A DNA stretch of 17,605 bases from DATKDF01 sp035512795 (GCA_035512795.1 DATKDF010000239.1:1-17605); one strand, 5' to 3'; shown: positions 1-10,060, numbered from the stretch's first letter. Numbers and translations are program-made. Notes: a model not told the origin generated them from the sequence alone.

Positions 1-903
1 CATGCTGGCCTGCGCGACCGTCACGGGCGGGAAGGTCACCGAGGCCGACGCGTTCGGCTCGATCGACACGCGGCGCGAGTCGATGGGCCGCCCATCGACC
101 TCGAGCGTCACGTCGAGGTTGTCGACGCGGGTCGGGCTGCGGTTGGTGAGGCCGGCCACGACACTGACGCGTTCCTCACCGGAAAACGAGCCGCGCTGGA
201 AGACGGCCGAGGCCACCGACACGTCCGCCGTGCCCGGCTCGGCCACCGACATCGGCGTCAGCGTGGCGCCTTCAGGCAGTGCCACTTCCTCGCGCCGTTC
301 CCATCCGCTCCGCTGGAAGTCGCTGATGAGCACAATCTCGCGGCGCGGCAGCGTCGACCGGAGCAGGATGCTCTGCGCGAGCCGGAGGGCCGGGGCGAAC
401 CGCGTGGCGTAGTCGGACACTTCGGCCGCGTTGATGGCCGTCTCGAGCTGGCTGCGGTCGGTCGTGGCGCGCACGGCCTCCTCGGCGCCGGTCGAGAAGA
501 GCACCAGCGTGCCCTCGTCGGCGCCGCTCATGCCATCGACGATCCGCAGGGCTTCGGCCCGGGCCCGCTCCCAGGCGTTGCCGTAGCCCATGCTGGCGGA
601 CCGGTCGAGCAGGATGACGACCTCGCGGGCGCCGCTGGCCGCGCCGGCCGCCGAGACCGGATCGGCCGTCAGGAACGGTCGGGTGAACGCCGCGACGATG
701 AGGGCCATCGCGCCCACCCGCATCAGCAGGAGCGGCCAGTTGTGAATGCGCCGGCGCTCGACCGACTGGTACGGCACCCGCTCGATGAACATGAGCGACG
801 GAAAGGGAATCACATCCTTCCGCTCGCGCTCGATGAGGTGCACGATGACCGGCACGGCAATCGCCGCCAGCCCGATGAAGAAGAGGGGCGCCAGAAACGA
901 CAT
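1..903 (-). CDS. BatA-like membrane VWA protein, 3' end cut by window edge
   Basis: The reading frame starts at ATG 903 and stays open for 301 codons to the window edge, so the C-terminal part is missing. Residues 1-25 form a hydrophobic helix running into an HLIERER motif, as in the N-terminal domain of BatA/aerotolerance-regulator membrane proteins. A second membrane helix lies near 57-75. A von Willebrand A domain follows, with MIDAS motif DRSAS at 100-104. After the VWA domain, from about residue 210, comes a beta-rich region. Such proteins sit in the inner membrane with the VWA domain bound to a divalent cation and act with MoxR ATPases and DUF58 proteins. The start lies 3 nt after the DUF58 stop, so the two are very likely co-transcribed. 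Family assignment is firm; the cellular role is inferred from context. Confidence 0.85.
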   Translation of the reverse strand, partial: MSFLAPLFFIGLAAIAVPVIVHLIERERKDVIPFPSLMFIERVPYQSVERRRIHNWPLLLMRVGAMALIVAAFTRPFLTADPVSAAGAASGAREVVILLDRSASMGYGNAWERARAEALRIVDGMSGADEGTLVLFSTGAEEAVRATTDRSQLETAINAAEVSDYATRFAPALRLAQSILLRSTLPRREIVLISDFQRSGWERREEVALPEGATLTPMSVAEPGTADVSVASAVFQRGSFSGEERVSVVAGLTNRSPTRVDNLDVTLEVDGRPIDSRRVSIEPNASASVTFPPVTVAQASM

Positions 904-906
904 GAC

Positions 907-1815
907 TCACCGCACCCGCATGAGACGCTCGCGGTTGCCCAGGTACCGGAACAGTGCGTCGTCGAGTGGCTTGGACGTGTCGAGCAGCACGTAGTCGATG
1001 CGCGACTCGGCGAACTTCGTGGACAGGGTGTCGATGTGCTGCCGGATCATCTTGCGGTACTGCTCGGCGAAGACGCCCGGGACGACCGGCACCTGCTCGC
1101 CGCTTTCGAGATCCTCGAACCGTGACGGCTCGCGATACGGGAACTCGATCTCGGCGGGGTCGAGCACGTGGAAGACCACCAGGTCGTTGCCGCGGTGCGC
1201 GTAGGGCTTGACCGCGTCGACGATGTCCTCGGGATTCTCGTAGAGATCCGAGATGAGCGCCACGATGCTCCGCCGCTTGAAGTGCTCGGCCGCCCGCCTG
1301 AGGACGTCGAGCAGCCGCCCCGGCCGCTCGGCCCGCGCACGGTCGAGCGTGTGCAGCATCACGTTGAAGTGCTTGGCCGACGGCGGGACGTACGTGACGA
1401 TCGCCTCGTCGAACGTGATGATGCCCACGCGATCGCGCTGGCGCATCGACAGGTAGCCGAGGCACGCCGCCAGAAACGACCCGTACTCGAGCTTCGACAC
1501 GCCCTGGCTGGCGAAGCTCATCGAGCGCGAGACGTCGAGCAGCACCGAGAAGTTGGCGTTCGTGTCGGCTTCGTACTGCTTGACGAAGTACCGGTCCGTG
1601 CGCGCGTAGAGCTTCCAGTCCACCCGGCGGATGTCGTCGCCGGCCACGTAGCCCCGATGCTCGGCGAAGTCGATCGACGCGCCGAAGTACGGCGCGCGAT
1701 GCAGCCCGTTGATGAACCCATCGACGACCGTCCGCGCCAGCAGTTCCAGGTCCTTGATCCGGGACAGGACCCTGGGGTCGACGAACCGGGCACCGGGGAT
1801 GACGTGCGTTTCCAT
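907..1815 (-). CDS. DUF58 domain protein (VWA-like, MoxR partner)
   Basis: This 302-aa soluble protein begins at ATG 1815, 15 nt after the MoxR stop. It has the DUF58 hallmark GDDIRRVDWKLYART at about residues 59-73. A VWA-like core follows with an intact MIDAS motif DVSRS at 94-98. There is no signal peptide or membrane segment, so it should be cytoplasmic. DUF58 proteins are almost always encoded beside MoxR ATPases and are thought to be clients or adaptors in ATPase-driven assembly or activation of membrane proteins. Here it sits between the MoxR gene and a BatA-like VWA gene, the standard order of Bat-type clusters. Exact substrate unknown. Confidence 0.93.
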   Translation of the reverse strand: METHVIPGARFVDPRVLSRIKDLELLARTVVDGFINGLHRAPYFGASIDFAEHRGYVAGDDIRRVDWKLYARTDRYFVKQYEADTNANFSVLLDVSRSMSFASQGVSKLEYGSFLAACLGYLSMRQRDRVGIITFDEAIVTYVPPSAKHFNVMLHTLDRARAERPGRLLDVLRRAAEHFKRRSIVALISDLYENPEDIVDAVKPYAHRGNDLVVFHVLDPAEIEFPYREPSRFEDLESGEQVPVVPGVFAEQYRKMIRQHIDTLSTKFAESRIDYVLLDTSKPLDDALFRYLGNRERLMRVR

Positions 1816-1830
1816 GACGGACGCCGGTCG

Positions 1831-2868
<1,038 letters not shown>

Positions 2869-2899
2869 GAAAGCTCCTCTTCAGTCGTTCAGTCGGTCG

Positions 2900-3664
2900 T
2901 CAGTGCGTGATGCCGTAGATGAACTGGTTGATGCCGACCTTGTACGCTTCGTTCGTCTCGGGCGTCGGGCTGAACCCCCGCTCGACGTACTCCCAGAACT
3001 CCGACAGGTCGCTCTGGTAGTTGGCGATGATGAGCATCCGGCTCTTCGGGTCGTTGTCCTCGAAGAGCGCGTAGAACATCGGCGGGCCGCCGAGATCGTA
3101 CATCTGCGGCACCTCGTGCGGGTCGATCGTGAAGAAGGAGTGGAAGATCGGGTGGTTGATGTCGATCTCGATCCACCGCTTCTCGGGAAACACGCGCGCG
3201 ATCTGCTGCTCGAAGTTGTACCACTGCTGCTGCGGGAAGTCGTCCACGATGAGGAACCCGCCCTTGCTGAGATAGGCGCGAAGTCCCTCGACGTCGGTGT
3301 CGTTCATCATCCAGTAGCCCGGCTCGACCAGGTAGATGACCGGAAACTTGAACATCTCCGGATCGGAGAAGGTCATGATGCTCGTCTCGTCGACGTTCGC
3401 GGTCACGTTCGACACGGCCGTCAGGATCCGCAGGAAGTTCCGCTCGCCATCGGGGTAGTCGTGCGCCCACGGCGGCTGCCCTCGAAAGCCGCGGCCGAGG
3501 CCCATGTTGTAGCTCATGCGGACGAACGTGAACCTGCCGTTGTACTCGACGTTGCCGTAATACGACTCCGTGCGCCCGTAGCGGCGCTGGGCCTCGGGCA
3601 CCGTGACGGCGACGAGTGCGACGAGCAGGCTGCAGGCGATGGCCGCCCGAAGCGCGCGAGTCAT
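2900..3664 (-). CDS. Secreted DUF4159 protein
   Basis: This 254-aa protein starts at ATG 3664, whose ATGA overlaps the TGA of the VWA/GATase gene. The N-terminus MTRALRAAIACSLLVALVAV followed by small residues is a Sec signal peptide, which supports this start over an upstream in-frame one. The mature part matches DUF4159: NFLRILTAVSNVTAN, a strand VIYLVEPGYW, then LRAYLSKGGFLIVDDF, which resembles a glutamine-amidotransferase-like fold without the usual catalytic Cys. It ends with an aromatic-rich region ending NQFIYGITH. The family has no proven function. It is typically found beside MoxR/DUF58/VWA genes, as here, so a periplasmic part in the same envelope system is likely. Confidence 0.88.
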   Translation of the reverse strand: MTRALRAAIACSLLVALVAVTVPEAQRRYGRTESYYGNVEYNGRFTFVRMSYNMGLGRGFRGQPPWAHDYPDGERNFLRILTAVSNVTANVDETSIMTFSDPEMFKFPVIYLVEPGYWMMNDTDVEGLRAYLSKGGFLIVDDFPQQQWYNFEQQIARVFPEKRWIEIDINHPIFHSFFTIDPHEVPQMYDLGGPPMFYALFEDNDPKSRMLIIANYQSDLSEFWEYVERGFSPTPETNEAYKVGINQFIYGITH

Positions 3665-5961
3665 GCCAGTCCTCGATTCCGCCGGTACAGCCACTCGGCG
3701 CCCAGGAGCCCGAGCAGCCCGATCAGGATGATGGGCATGTCCCACAGTTCCTTCTCTTCTACGACGGTGATGCCTCGTCCGCTATAGCTGATGGCCTCGG
3801 GCAGCCCGGCGGCGTCCCGTGCCCGGAAGAACCGGCCGTTGGTCTCGCTCGCCAGGCGGCGCAGGAGCGGGGCGCGCATGCCGGCGTCGAAGTACTCGGC
3901 CTCGCTCGGCGCGACGAGCACGCTGGCCGTGCCGATGCCCAGCGATTCTCCGGCCCGCTCGCCGGTCCCCTCGACCACGTGGACGCCGTCTTCGCTTGGC
4001 GTGAAGCGCGCCAGGTACTCGCCGTCGCGCTCGACGGTCCAGTCCATCGGCACGCTCTCGACCCTGCCCGACGGCATGCGCACACGCGCGGTCACCCGGG
4101 CGTCGTTGATCCCGGCATACTCGGCATCGTAGACGTCGACGGCGAGCGAGACCGGATCGCCCGGCTGCACGCGCTCGGGCCTGGCCGACACCATGACCCG
4201 GTCGGGTACGCCGTCGACGAGCCAGCGCAGCATCCGCCGCCAGAAGTTGTGATGCGTCGGGTCGTCGACGGCCATGGTGTGGTGCATCCGCCACATCCAG
4301 GTGTCCTGGACGGCCAGCGTGAGCGCCTTGCCCCGGCCGTACCGCTGATACGCCAGGATGGGCCGGTTCCCGCCCCGGTCGGCCACGCCGTCGAGCAGGA
4401 GCGTGGCGCCCGGCTTGACCTCCCCCACCGTGTTCTGCGAGTAGACCGGCGGCAGCTTCCGCCAGGCGTCAACCGGATCGGAGCCGGGATCGGCAATCAG
4501 CACGGCCGGGTGTGTCAGGCCCGCGGGCGTCGGCCGCGCCACCAGCTCGAAGGGCGGGTAGGTCGGGGTGCGCTGCCGCGGGTCGAGCACGACCGGCAGC
4601 GCGTTCGACAGCGGCGTTCCCGCCCAGCCACCTTCGGCAAACGCCCGATCGCCCCCGAGCGCGAGCAGACCGCCGCCGCGCACGTCGATGAAGTCTTCGA
4701 GCATCCGCTGCTGCTCGGGCGAAAACGCGCTCGCTTCGACCGACCCGAGAATGATGCCCCGGTAGTTGAACAGTTCCTCGCGCGTGGACGGAAATCCGTG
4801 TTGCAGTTCATCGGGCGAGTCGATGCCGAGCCGCAGGTACTTGTCCGGCGCGTTCGAGGTCGCGACAGCCGTCCGCTGCAGGAGCGCCACCTGCAGGTTG
4901 TCATCCTTCTCGACCGCCAGCCGGACGAACTTCGGTTCGAACCGGGGCTCGCCCTCGAGGAACAGGATCTTCTCGCGCCGGTCGTACACCTCGATCAGCA
5001 CGTCCCGGCTGTTGTTCTGCTCCACTTCCTCGCCGGCCTGGACCGGAATGCGGAACTGGAACCGGCGCGGCCCGGCCTCGTCGAGCTTGAAGCGCACGCG
5101 CACCGTGGCCGACTCGCCATTGCCCGGCAGCGTGATCTCCTCGCTGCTCACGAGCCGGCCCGCGTCCTCCACGATCACCGGCACTTTCGTGCCGGCATAC
5201 CCGGTCTGGGTGACGACGACGTCGACGACGAGCGCCGTGCCCTTGAGCACCCGGCGCGGCGTTTCGACGCGCGTGACCTGGACGTCGCGCGACAACCGTT
5301 CCTCGCCCACGCCCACCGTGAACACCGGAATGGCCTGCGCGCCGAGCGTCGCAATCACCTGGTCCATCACCGTGTCGGTCGTGTCGGCGCCGTCGCTGAC
5401 GACCACGAGGCCGGCTACGGGCAGCCCGCTCAGTTCGTCGCGCGCCCGGTCGAGCGCCTCGCCGATGCGCGTGCCCGTGCCCTGGTAGGTGAGCTCTCCG
5501 GTCGCGAGCAGCCGTTCGGCACTGGTCGAGAAGCGGAACACGCGCAGCGAGAACCGCTCGCCGAGCGCGGTGAGGAGCGGCGCGTCCGGCCGTGCCAGTT
5601 CGTCGGCGATGAACGTGCTGCGCGGCTGCCCGCCGTGGTCGGCAATCTGCATGCTGCGCGAGTCGTCAAGCAGCACGCCGACGAAGTTCTGCTGCGGCAC
5701 GGCCACCTTGAGCTGCAATGTCGGACGGAGCAGCGCAAAGACGACGATCAGGAAGATCGCGACGCGCAACGCCAGGAGCGTCGTCCGCCCGCGGCCTGCG
5801 ATGGCGGCCAGCCGCCGGTACGTCCACAGGGCGTACAGCGCGCCGCCGGCCGCGACGAGGGCCACGAGCCACATCGACCGCGTGGCCCAGAAAACGAAGG
5901 TGCCCTGTTCAAAAACCAGTTGTGGGTACTTGAACAGGAATGTGAACAGCGACTCGAGCAC
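3661..5961 (-). CDS. Membrane VWA protein with GATase-like domain
   Basis: The start is taken as GTG 5961, giving 766 residues; the frame is open further upstream, but that sequence is Arg/Ser-rich and looks non-coding. Two membrane helices lie near residues 27-47 and 61-80, followed by a VWA domain whose MIDAS motif DDSRS is at about 99-103. Next come beta-sandwich segments, then a class I glutamine-amidotransferase-like region (about 400-560) with the strand YRGIILGSVEASAF and LEDFIDVRGGGLLALGG. Another beta-rich part leads to a C-terminal membrane helix ending in YRRNRGLA. This layout (TM-TM-VWA-GATase-like-TM) is known from large membrane proteins encoded with MoxR and BatA genes. It is the first gene of the envelope module and overlaps the DUF4159 gene by 4 nt. 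Function is not experimentally defined. Confidence 0.87.
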   Translation of the reverse strand: MLESLFTFLFKYPQLVFEQGTFVFWATRSMWLVALVAAGGALYALWTYRRLAAIAGRGRTTLLALRVAIFLIVVFALLRPTLQLKVAVPQQNFVGVLLDDSRSMQIADHGGQPRSTFIADELARPDAPLLTALGERFSLRVFRFSTSAERLLATGELTYQGTGTRIGEALDRARDELSGLPVAGLVVVSDGADTTDTVMDQVIATLGAQAIPVFTVGVGEERLSRDVQVTRVETPRRVLKGTALVVDVVVTQTGYAGTKVPVIVEDAGRLVSSEEITLPGNGESATVRVRFKLDEAGPRRFQFRIPVQAGEEVEQNNSRDVLIEVYDRREKILFLEGEPRFEPKFVRLAVEKDDNLQVALLQRTAVATSNAPDKYLRLGIDSPDELQHGFPSTREELFNYRGIILGSVEASAFSPEQQRMLEDFIDVRGGGLLALGGDRAFAEGGWAGTPLSNALPVVLDPRQRTPTYPPFELVARPTPAGLTHPAVLIADPGSDPVDAWRKLPPVYSQNTVGEVKPGATLLLDGVADRGGNRPILAYQRYGRGKALTLAVQDTWMWRMHHTMAVDDPTHHNFWRRMLRWLVDGVPDRVMVSARPERVQPGDPVSLAVDVYDAEYAGINDARVTARVRMPSGRVESVPMDWTVERDGEYLARFTPSEDGVHVVEGTGERAGESLGIGTASVLVAPSEAEYFDAGMRAPLLRRLASETNGRFFRARDAAGLPEAISYSGRGITVVEEKELWDMPIILIGLLGLLGAEWLYRRNRGLA

Positions 5962-5971
5962 GGAAGTGGCG

Positions 5972-5977
5972 ATTGTA
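5972..5977 (-). promoter_or_regulatory. Possible -10 box before the VWA/GATase gene
   Basis: The 109-nt gap between the AlaX-like stop and GTG 5961 is the only real break between two minus-strand blocks. A TACAAT hexamer lies 10 nt before the GTG, which would give a nearly leaderless transcript. No convincing -35 box is seen at 16-18 nt. The gap also holds a 7-bp inverted repeat with a 4-nt loop at 6034-6051 and no T-run. Weak evidence only. Confidence 0.25.
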
Positions 5978-6070
5978 TCCGAATCGGATTGACGCCGACC
6001 CGATTGCCGGACGCCAGAGACTGCCCACTTCTGGACGACACATCTGTCGTCAAGCGCGGGGTTCAGATCA

Positions 6071-7273
6071 TCAGACGTCCCCTGCCGCCAGTCGGACTCC
6101 CAGGCGCGCCAGAATCTCGCCGGCCGCCGACTGGATCCCGCCCTGCGCCAGCTCTGGCCTGCCACCACCGCGCCCGCCCAGGTCAGCGACCAGTCCGCGG
6201 AGAAGCACCGAGGCGTCAACCGAACCGTCGGCCGACCGGGCGATCACCACCGGCGCGGGCTCGCCGTCGCCGCCGTCGCCCACGAGCACCGCCACCAGCC
6301 CCGGATGCGAGACGATGGCGGCGGCCAGCGTCTTGAGGCTCCCACCGTCGAGCCCCGGTTCGTGCCGCAGGACGACCTGCAGGCCGCCGACCGCCTGGGC
6401 CGACGCCGCGAGCGCCCTGCCCCGATGAACCGCGAGATCGTCCTGGAGGCGGTGCACCTGGCGCAGGCGTTCCCGTCGCTCGTCCTGTAGCCGTGCGACG
6501 GTCGCGTCCAGGTCGGCTGCGCCCGCCGACAGACGCCGGGCGAGCGCCGCGACGACATCGCGCAGCCGCCCATGGGCGGCCAGCGCGCGACCGCCGCACA
6601 CGAATCCGATGCGCGATCCGCCCTTGAAGCGCTCCCAGCCGGTGACAGCGATGATGCCGACGACACCGGTCGCCGGCACATGGGTACCGCCGCAGGCCGA
6701 CAGGTCGAAGTCGGTGACATCGATCAGGCGGAGCCGGCCGGCACGGGCCGGCTCCTTGCGCAACGGCAGGCGTGCGGCCTCGGCGGCCTCGGCAAACCGA
6801 ATCGTGACGGGCCGGTTGTCCCACACGATCCGATTGGCCTCGGCCTCCGCGCGCGCGATCTCGGCCGGCTGGACTTCGCGCGCCAGGTCGATCGTCGCGC
6901 CGTCGGCGCCGAGGTGGAAGCTCGTCGTGTGCGCGCCCGGAAGCCGGTCGAAGGCGGCCGACAGGATGTGCTGGCCGGTGTGCTGCTGCATGTGATCGAA
7001 ACGTCGCGGCCAGTCGATGGTGCCCTCGACGGCCGTCCCCATCGCGATCGGGCGGTCGACGACGTGAACAATCACGTCGTCGTCGCGATCGATGACGTCG
7101 ACGACGCGCGCCTCACCCAACTGGCCCGTGTCGAACGGCTGACCGCCCGACGTTGGATAGAATGCCGTCGCGTCGAGCGTCACATGAAAGTGCGGCGGCG
7201 CGGTCGCGCATCCGGTGACGACCGCGCGGAACGCGCGCCGCTCGGGCTCGGTGTAGTAGAGGCGGTCGGTCAT
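6071..7273 (-). CDS. AlaX-like alanyl-tRNA editing protein with DHHA1 domain
   Basis: This 400-aa protein resembles the editing half of alanyl-tRNA synthetase without the aminoacylation core. Such enzymes hydrolyse mischarged Ser- or Gly-tRNA(Ala) in the cytoplasm. The N-terminal domain has the typical FYPTSGGQPFDTG (38-50). The zinc/active-site motif HTGQH is at 98-102, and the second motif CGGTH is at 194-198, so all metal ligands are present. A coiled linker (about 225-275) leads to a DHHA1-type C-terminal domain with GGRGGGRPELAQGG near the end. The length fits long-form AlaX proteins. The start is ATG 7273, which forms an ATGA overlap with the histidine kinase stop and directly precedes the canonical domain start; an upstream in-frame extension lies inside the kinase gene and is rejected. 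Confidence 0.92.
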   Translation of the reverse strand: MTDRLYYTEPERRAFRAVVTGCATAPPHFHVTLDATAFYPTSGGQPFDTGQLGEARVVDVIDRDDDVIVHVVDRPIAMGTAVEGTIDWPRRFDHMQQHTGQHILSAAFDRLPGAHTTSFHLGADGATIDLAREVQPAEIARAEAEANRIVWDNRPVTIRFAEAAEAARLPLRKEPARAGRLRLIDVTDFDLSACGGTHVPATGVVGIIAVTGWERFKGGSRIGFVCGGRALAAHGRLRDVVAALARRLSAGAADLDATVARLQDERRERLRQVHRLQDDLAVHRGRALAASAQAVGGLQVVLRHEPGLDGGSLKTLAAAIVSHPGLVAVLVGDGGDGEPAPVVIARSADGSVDASVLLRGLVADLGGRGGGRPELAQGGIQSAAGEILARLGVRLAAGDV

Positions 7274-8673
7274 TCGGAGGCTCCGGCCGGATCGATGGCG
7301 GGCAGTTCGAAGAAGAAGAGCGCGCCGCCCTCGGCGCCACGCCGGTAGCCGATCTCGCCGCCGAGCGAACGGATGATGCCGTAGCTGACCGACAGGCCAA
7401 GTCCGGTCCCTTCGCCGACGGGCTTGGTCGTAAAGAACGGCTGGAAGAGCTTGGACTCGTCGGCGAGCGCAACGCCCGGGCCGGTGTCTTCGACTTCGAC
7501 CCGCAGGCGCGATCCGACGTCCTGCGTCCGGATGGTGATGCGCCGCACGGGCGGCCGGCACTCCGCGATGGCCTGCTCGGCGTTGATGACGAAATTCAGG
7601 ACGACCTGCTGCAGCTCGGAGAAGATCGCGCGGGCCAGGTGGGTGCTGCGCTCGTCGACGTCGAGGGCGATGTTCTGCTCGACGAGCCGTCGTTGCCGCA
7701 ACTCGACGACCGATGCGATGACCTCGGGCATGAGCACGATCGACGGTTCGGTGCCCTGTTGACGGCCGAAGCGCGACAGGTTGCGGATGATGGAGCCCGC
7801 GCGGGCACTTTCCTTCTGGATGAGCTCGAGGTCGGTCCGCACCGACGCCTTCAGGTCGGGATCCCGCTGGAGCAGGTCCGCAAACCCCGCGATGGCCTGC
7901 AGCGGGTTGTTCAGCTCGTGCGCAATGCCCGACAGCAGCACGCCGATCGCGGCGAGCCGTTCCTGCCGGATCACCTGCTGCTGCAGTGACTGGAGTTCGC
8001 CGCGCATCCGTCGCTCTTCGGCAATCTGCGCGTCGATGCGCTCGCGCGCCTCGCGGAGCTTCTCGACCATCTCCGCAAACGCCTCATGGAGGCGCGCCAT
8101 CTCCTGCGCGGGCATCCGCCGGGGCGGCACGGGACCGAGGTCGCCCGCGCCGACCCGATCGGCCGTGCGCCCCAGGGCCTCGAGCGCGGGCAGCCAGCGG
8201 CGCAGGAACAGGAACTGCAGGAGCAGGAGCACCAGGGTGGCCAGGCCCGAGATGAAGATCGTGCGGCGATACGACTCCATGGCCCGGCCCCACGCCAGTT
8301 CGGTCGGCAACGCCACCGTGATCGTCCACGGCCGCGTGGCCGCCGAGGCCTGCCCGGGCCACCGCTCCTCGATCCCGCTCGTCGGCTGGCCGTGGCGGGC
8401 CACCACCCGGCCGGTCTCGTCGGCGACGACCAGCGTGCTGCCGGCCGGCAGGGGGATGCGCGGCAGGAACTCCGCCAGCCCGGCGACGTCATCGTCGCCC
8501 TCGTGCTGGTCGATGTGGGCGGCAACCGTCGCCGCCATCAGGTAGGCATCCTCACCGAGCAGGACCAGTTGATCGCGATAGGTCTGCTGGCCGAAGAGCA
8601 CCATGATGACGATCACAGGAACGATCAACACCAGGGTGGCGACGAGGAACTGCTCTCGGAGCGGGCGTGCCAC
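7270..8673 (-). CDS. Membrane sensor histidine kinase
   Basis: From GTG 8673 this is a 467-aa kinase. A membrane helix lies at about 9-28, an extracytoplasmic sensor of roughly 105 residues follows, and a second helix is at 138-157. Next come a HAMP-like segment (158-210) and a coiled coil (210-238). The HisKA H-box contains GIAHELNNPLQ with the phospho-accepting His at 252. The HATPase domain has the N box (LNFVINAEQAI, 359-369), DTGPGV (396-401), FQPFFTTKP (410-418) and GTGLGLSVSYG (422-432). The sensor has no family I recognise. No response regulator is encoded in the window. An in-frame ATG at 8748 would overlap queC by 47 nt; GTG 8673, 28 nt after queC, is preferred, though its ribosome site is weak. 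The stop overlaps the AlaX-like start, so the two are coupled. Confidence 0.93.
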   Translation of the reverse strand: MARPLREQFLVATLVLIVPVIVIMVLFGQQTYRDQLVLLGEDAYLMAATVAAHIDQHEGDDDVAGLAEFLPRIPLPAGSTLVVADETGRVVARHGQPTSGIEERWPGQASAATRPWTITVALPTELAWGRAMESYRRTIFISGLATLVLLLLQFLFLRRWLPALEALGRTADRVGAGDLGPVPPRRMPAQEMARLHEAFAEMVEKLREARERIDAQIAEERRMRGELQSLQQQVIRQERLAAIGVLLSGIAHELNNPLQAIAGFADLLQRDPDLKASVRTDLELIQKESARAGSIIRNLSRFGRQQGTEPSIVLMPEVIASVVELRQRRLVEQNIALDVDERSTHLARAIFSELQQVVLNFVINAEQAIAECRPPVRRITIRTQDVGSRLRVEVEDTGPGVALADESKLFQPFFTTKPVGEGTGLGLSVSYGIIRSLGGEIGYRRGAEGGALFFFELPAIDPAGASE

Positions 8674-8701
8674 GTTGGGTCCGGACGGGTATTCTGGTCC
8701 G

Positions 8702-9400
8702 TCAGTCCCCGCGTGACAACAGGGGATCGAGGTGGCCGGCTTCGGCAAAGCCCCGGGCCCGGAGTTGACAACTGTCGCAGCGCCCGCAGGGGCGACCGGC
8801 CGGCTGCGGGTCGTAGCAGCTGCGGGTCAGGCCGTAGTCGACGCCGAGCGCCAGGCCGGCACGGATGATGCCGGCCTTCGACAGGTGCTCCAGGGGCGCC
8901 CAGATGCGAACCTCGCGGCCTTCGACGCCCGCCTTCGTCGCGAGCGTGGCCAGGTAGTCGAAGGCGGCGAGGAACTCCGGGCGGCAATCCGGATAGCCGG
9001 AATAGTCGACGGCGTTTGTGCCGATGACGATGCGGCCGGCGCCGAGGACCTCGGCCCAACCAAGCGCAAGCGAGAGCAGGATGGTGTTCCGCGCCGGGAC
9101 GTAGGTGGACGGGATGGTCGCATCACCCGTGAGGCCCGCGATCGCATCGGGCTCGCGGTCCTTCGGAATGTGACCCTCGCCGGTCAGGGACGAGCCGCCG
9201 AACTGGCCGAGGTCCAGATCGATCTCGATGTGCCGCGCGAAGCCGAGCGCAGCGGCGACGCGGCGCGCGGCGGCGAGTTCGTGCTGATGCCGCTGGCCGT
9301 ACTGGACGGTGAGCCCGTACAGCTCCCAGCCCTCGCGACGCGCGAGCGCCGCGGCCGTGGCCGAGTCGAGTCCGCCGGAGAGCAGCACGACCGCACGCAC
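8702..9400 (-). CDS. queC: 7-cyano-7-deazaguanine synthase QueC
   Basis: QueC converts 7-carboxy-7-deazaguanine to preQ0 using ATP and ammonia, a step toward queuosine and other 7-deazaguanines. The 232-aa length matches the family. The PP-loop motif SGGLDS is at 8-13, followed by YGQRHQHEL. The substrate-site run STYVPARNTILLSLALGWAE is present, as is GTNAVDYSGYPDCRPEF. The zinc ligands are Cys195, 205, 208 and 211. The start is GTG 9400, one nucleotide after the queE stop; no ATG fits the family N-terminus. It is co-transcribed with queE. Genes for QueD and GTP cyclohydrolase are not in the window. Confidence 0.97.
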   Translation of the reverse strand: MRAVVLLSGGLDSATAAALARREGWELYGLTVQYGQRHQHELAAARRVAAALGFARHIEIDLDLGQFGGSSLTGEGHIPKDREPDAIAGLTGDATIPSTYVPARNTILLSLALGWAEVLGAGRIVIGTNAVDYSGYPDCRPEFLAAFDYLATLATKAGVEGREVRIWAPLEHLSKAGIIRAGLALGVDYGLTRSCYDPQPAGRPCGRCDSCQLRARGFAEAGHLDPLLSRGD

Positions 9401-9401
9401 G

Positions 9402-10043
9402 TCACACGCCCCGGGCGTCCGGCGACCAGATGTACTTGTGCGCCTGAAGCTGCAGCCGAACCGGCAGGCCTGACTCGAGGATCCACGCGGCGAGATCGGC
9501 CGGTGGAAGCAGGCCGTGCGCAGGTGAGAAGAGCACGGCGGCCGCGCGCGACGTGAGGTCGTGCCGCCGGACGACATCCACCGCGTAGTCGAAGTCGGCG
9601 CGATCGGCGATGACGAACTTCACCTCGTCATCCGGAGCGAGCCGGTCGAGGTTCGGCCAGTGCATATTCGCGGCTTCTCCCGAACCGGGACACTTGACGT
9701 CGAGGATCGTCACGACGCCGGGCGGGACCCGATCGGTCGGGAGGTGCCCGCCCGTTTCGAGCAGCACGTCGTGGCCGGCCGCGAGCAGGCGCGCCATGAG
9801 GTCGTAGACGTCGGGCTGAAGCAGCGGCTCACCGCCGGTAATCTCGACGAGCGGAACTCGCAGAGTCGCGACCTCGGCCACCACGTCGTCCACCGTCCGC
9901 TTCGTGCCGCCGGTAAAGGCGTAGGGCGTGTCGCACCAGACGCAACGGAGATCGCACGCGGCGAGGCGGACGAACGTGCAGGGCCGCCCGACGTGCGTCG
10001 ACTCGCCTTGGATGGAGCGGTAAACCTCGAAGATCGTGAGCAA
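9402..10043 (-). CDS. queE: 7-carboxy-7-deazaguanine synthase QueE
   Basis: QueE is a radical SAM enzyme that contracts 6-carboxytetrahydropterin to 7-carboxy-7-deazaguanine. The 213-aa protein has the N-terminal FEVYRSIQGEST signature. The [4Fe-4S]-binding Cys30-x3-Cys34-x2-Cys37 is followed by WCDT, and the SAM-binding ITGGEPLLQ is present. The C-terminal LQLQAHKYIW is typical. The start appears to be TTG 10043, since no ATG or GTG lies between it and the conserved N-terminus. It begins the queE-queC-kinase-AlaX block; its promoter would have to lie in the repeat-filled spacer shared with the divergent DUF72 gene. Confidence 0.97.
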   Translation of the reverse strand: MLTIFEVYRSIQGESTHVGRPCTFVRLAACDLRCVWCDTPYAFTGGTKRTVDDVVAEVATLRVPLVEITGGEPLLQPDVYDLMARLLAAGHDVLLETGGHLPTDRVPPGVVTILDVKCPGSGEAANMHWPNLDRLAPDDEVKFVIADRADFDYAVDVVRRHDLTSRAAAVLFSPAHGLLPPADLAAWILESGLPVRLQLQAHKYIWSPDARGV

Positions 10044-10060
10044 GGACAGGCCGATCTTAT

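Noticed and set aside
272..1465. 397-aa minus-strand frame across the DUF58 and BatA-like genes
   Set aside because: It is Arg/Ala-rich and out of frame with DUF58 and BatA-like proteins, both of which carry intact MIDAS motifs.
6034..6051. 7-bp inverted repeat as terminator after the AlaX-like gene
   Set aside because: The stem is short and no T-run follows on the minus strand; too weak to call.
3616..6336. 906-aa open frame on the plus strand opposite the VWA/GATase gene
   Set aside because: It lies antisense to a well-supported gene, is rich in Arg, His and Gly, and has no domain; this is the normal GC-rich shadow frame.
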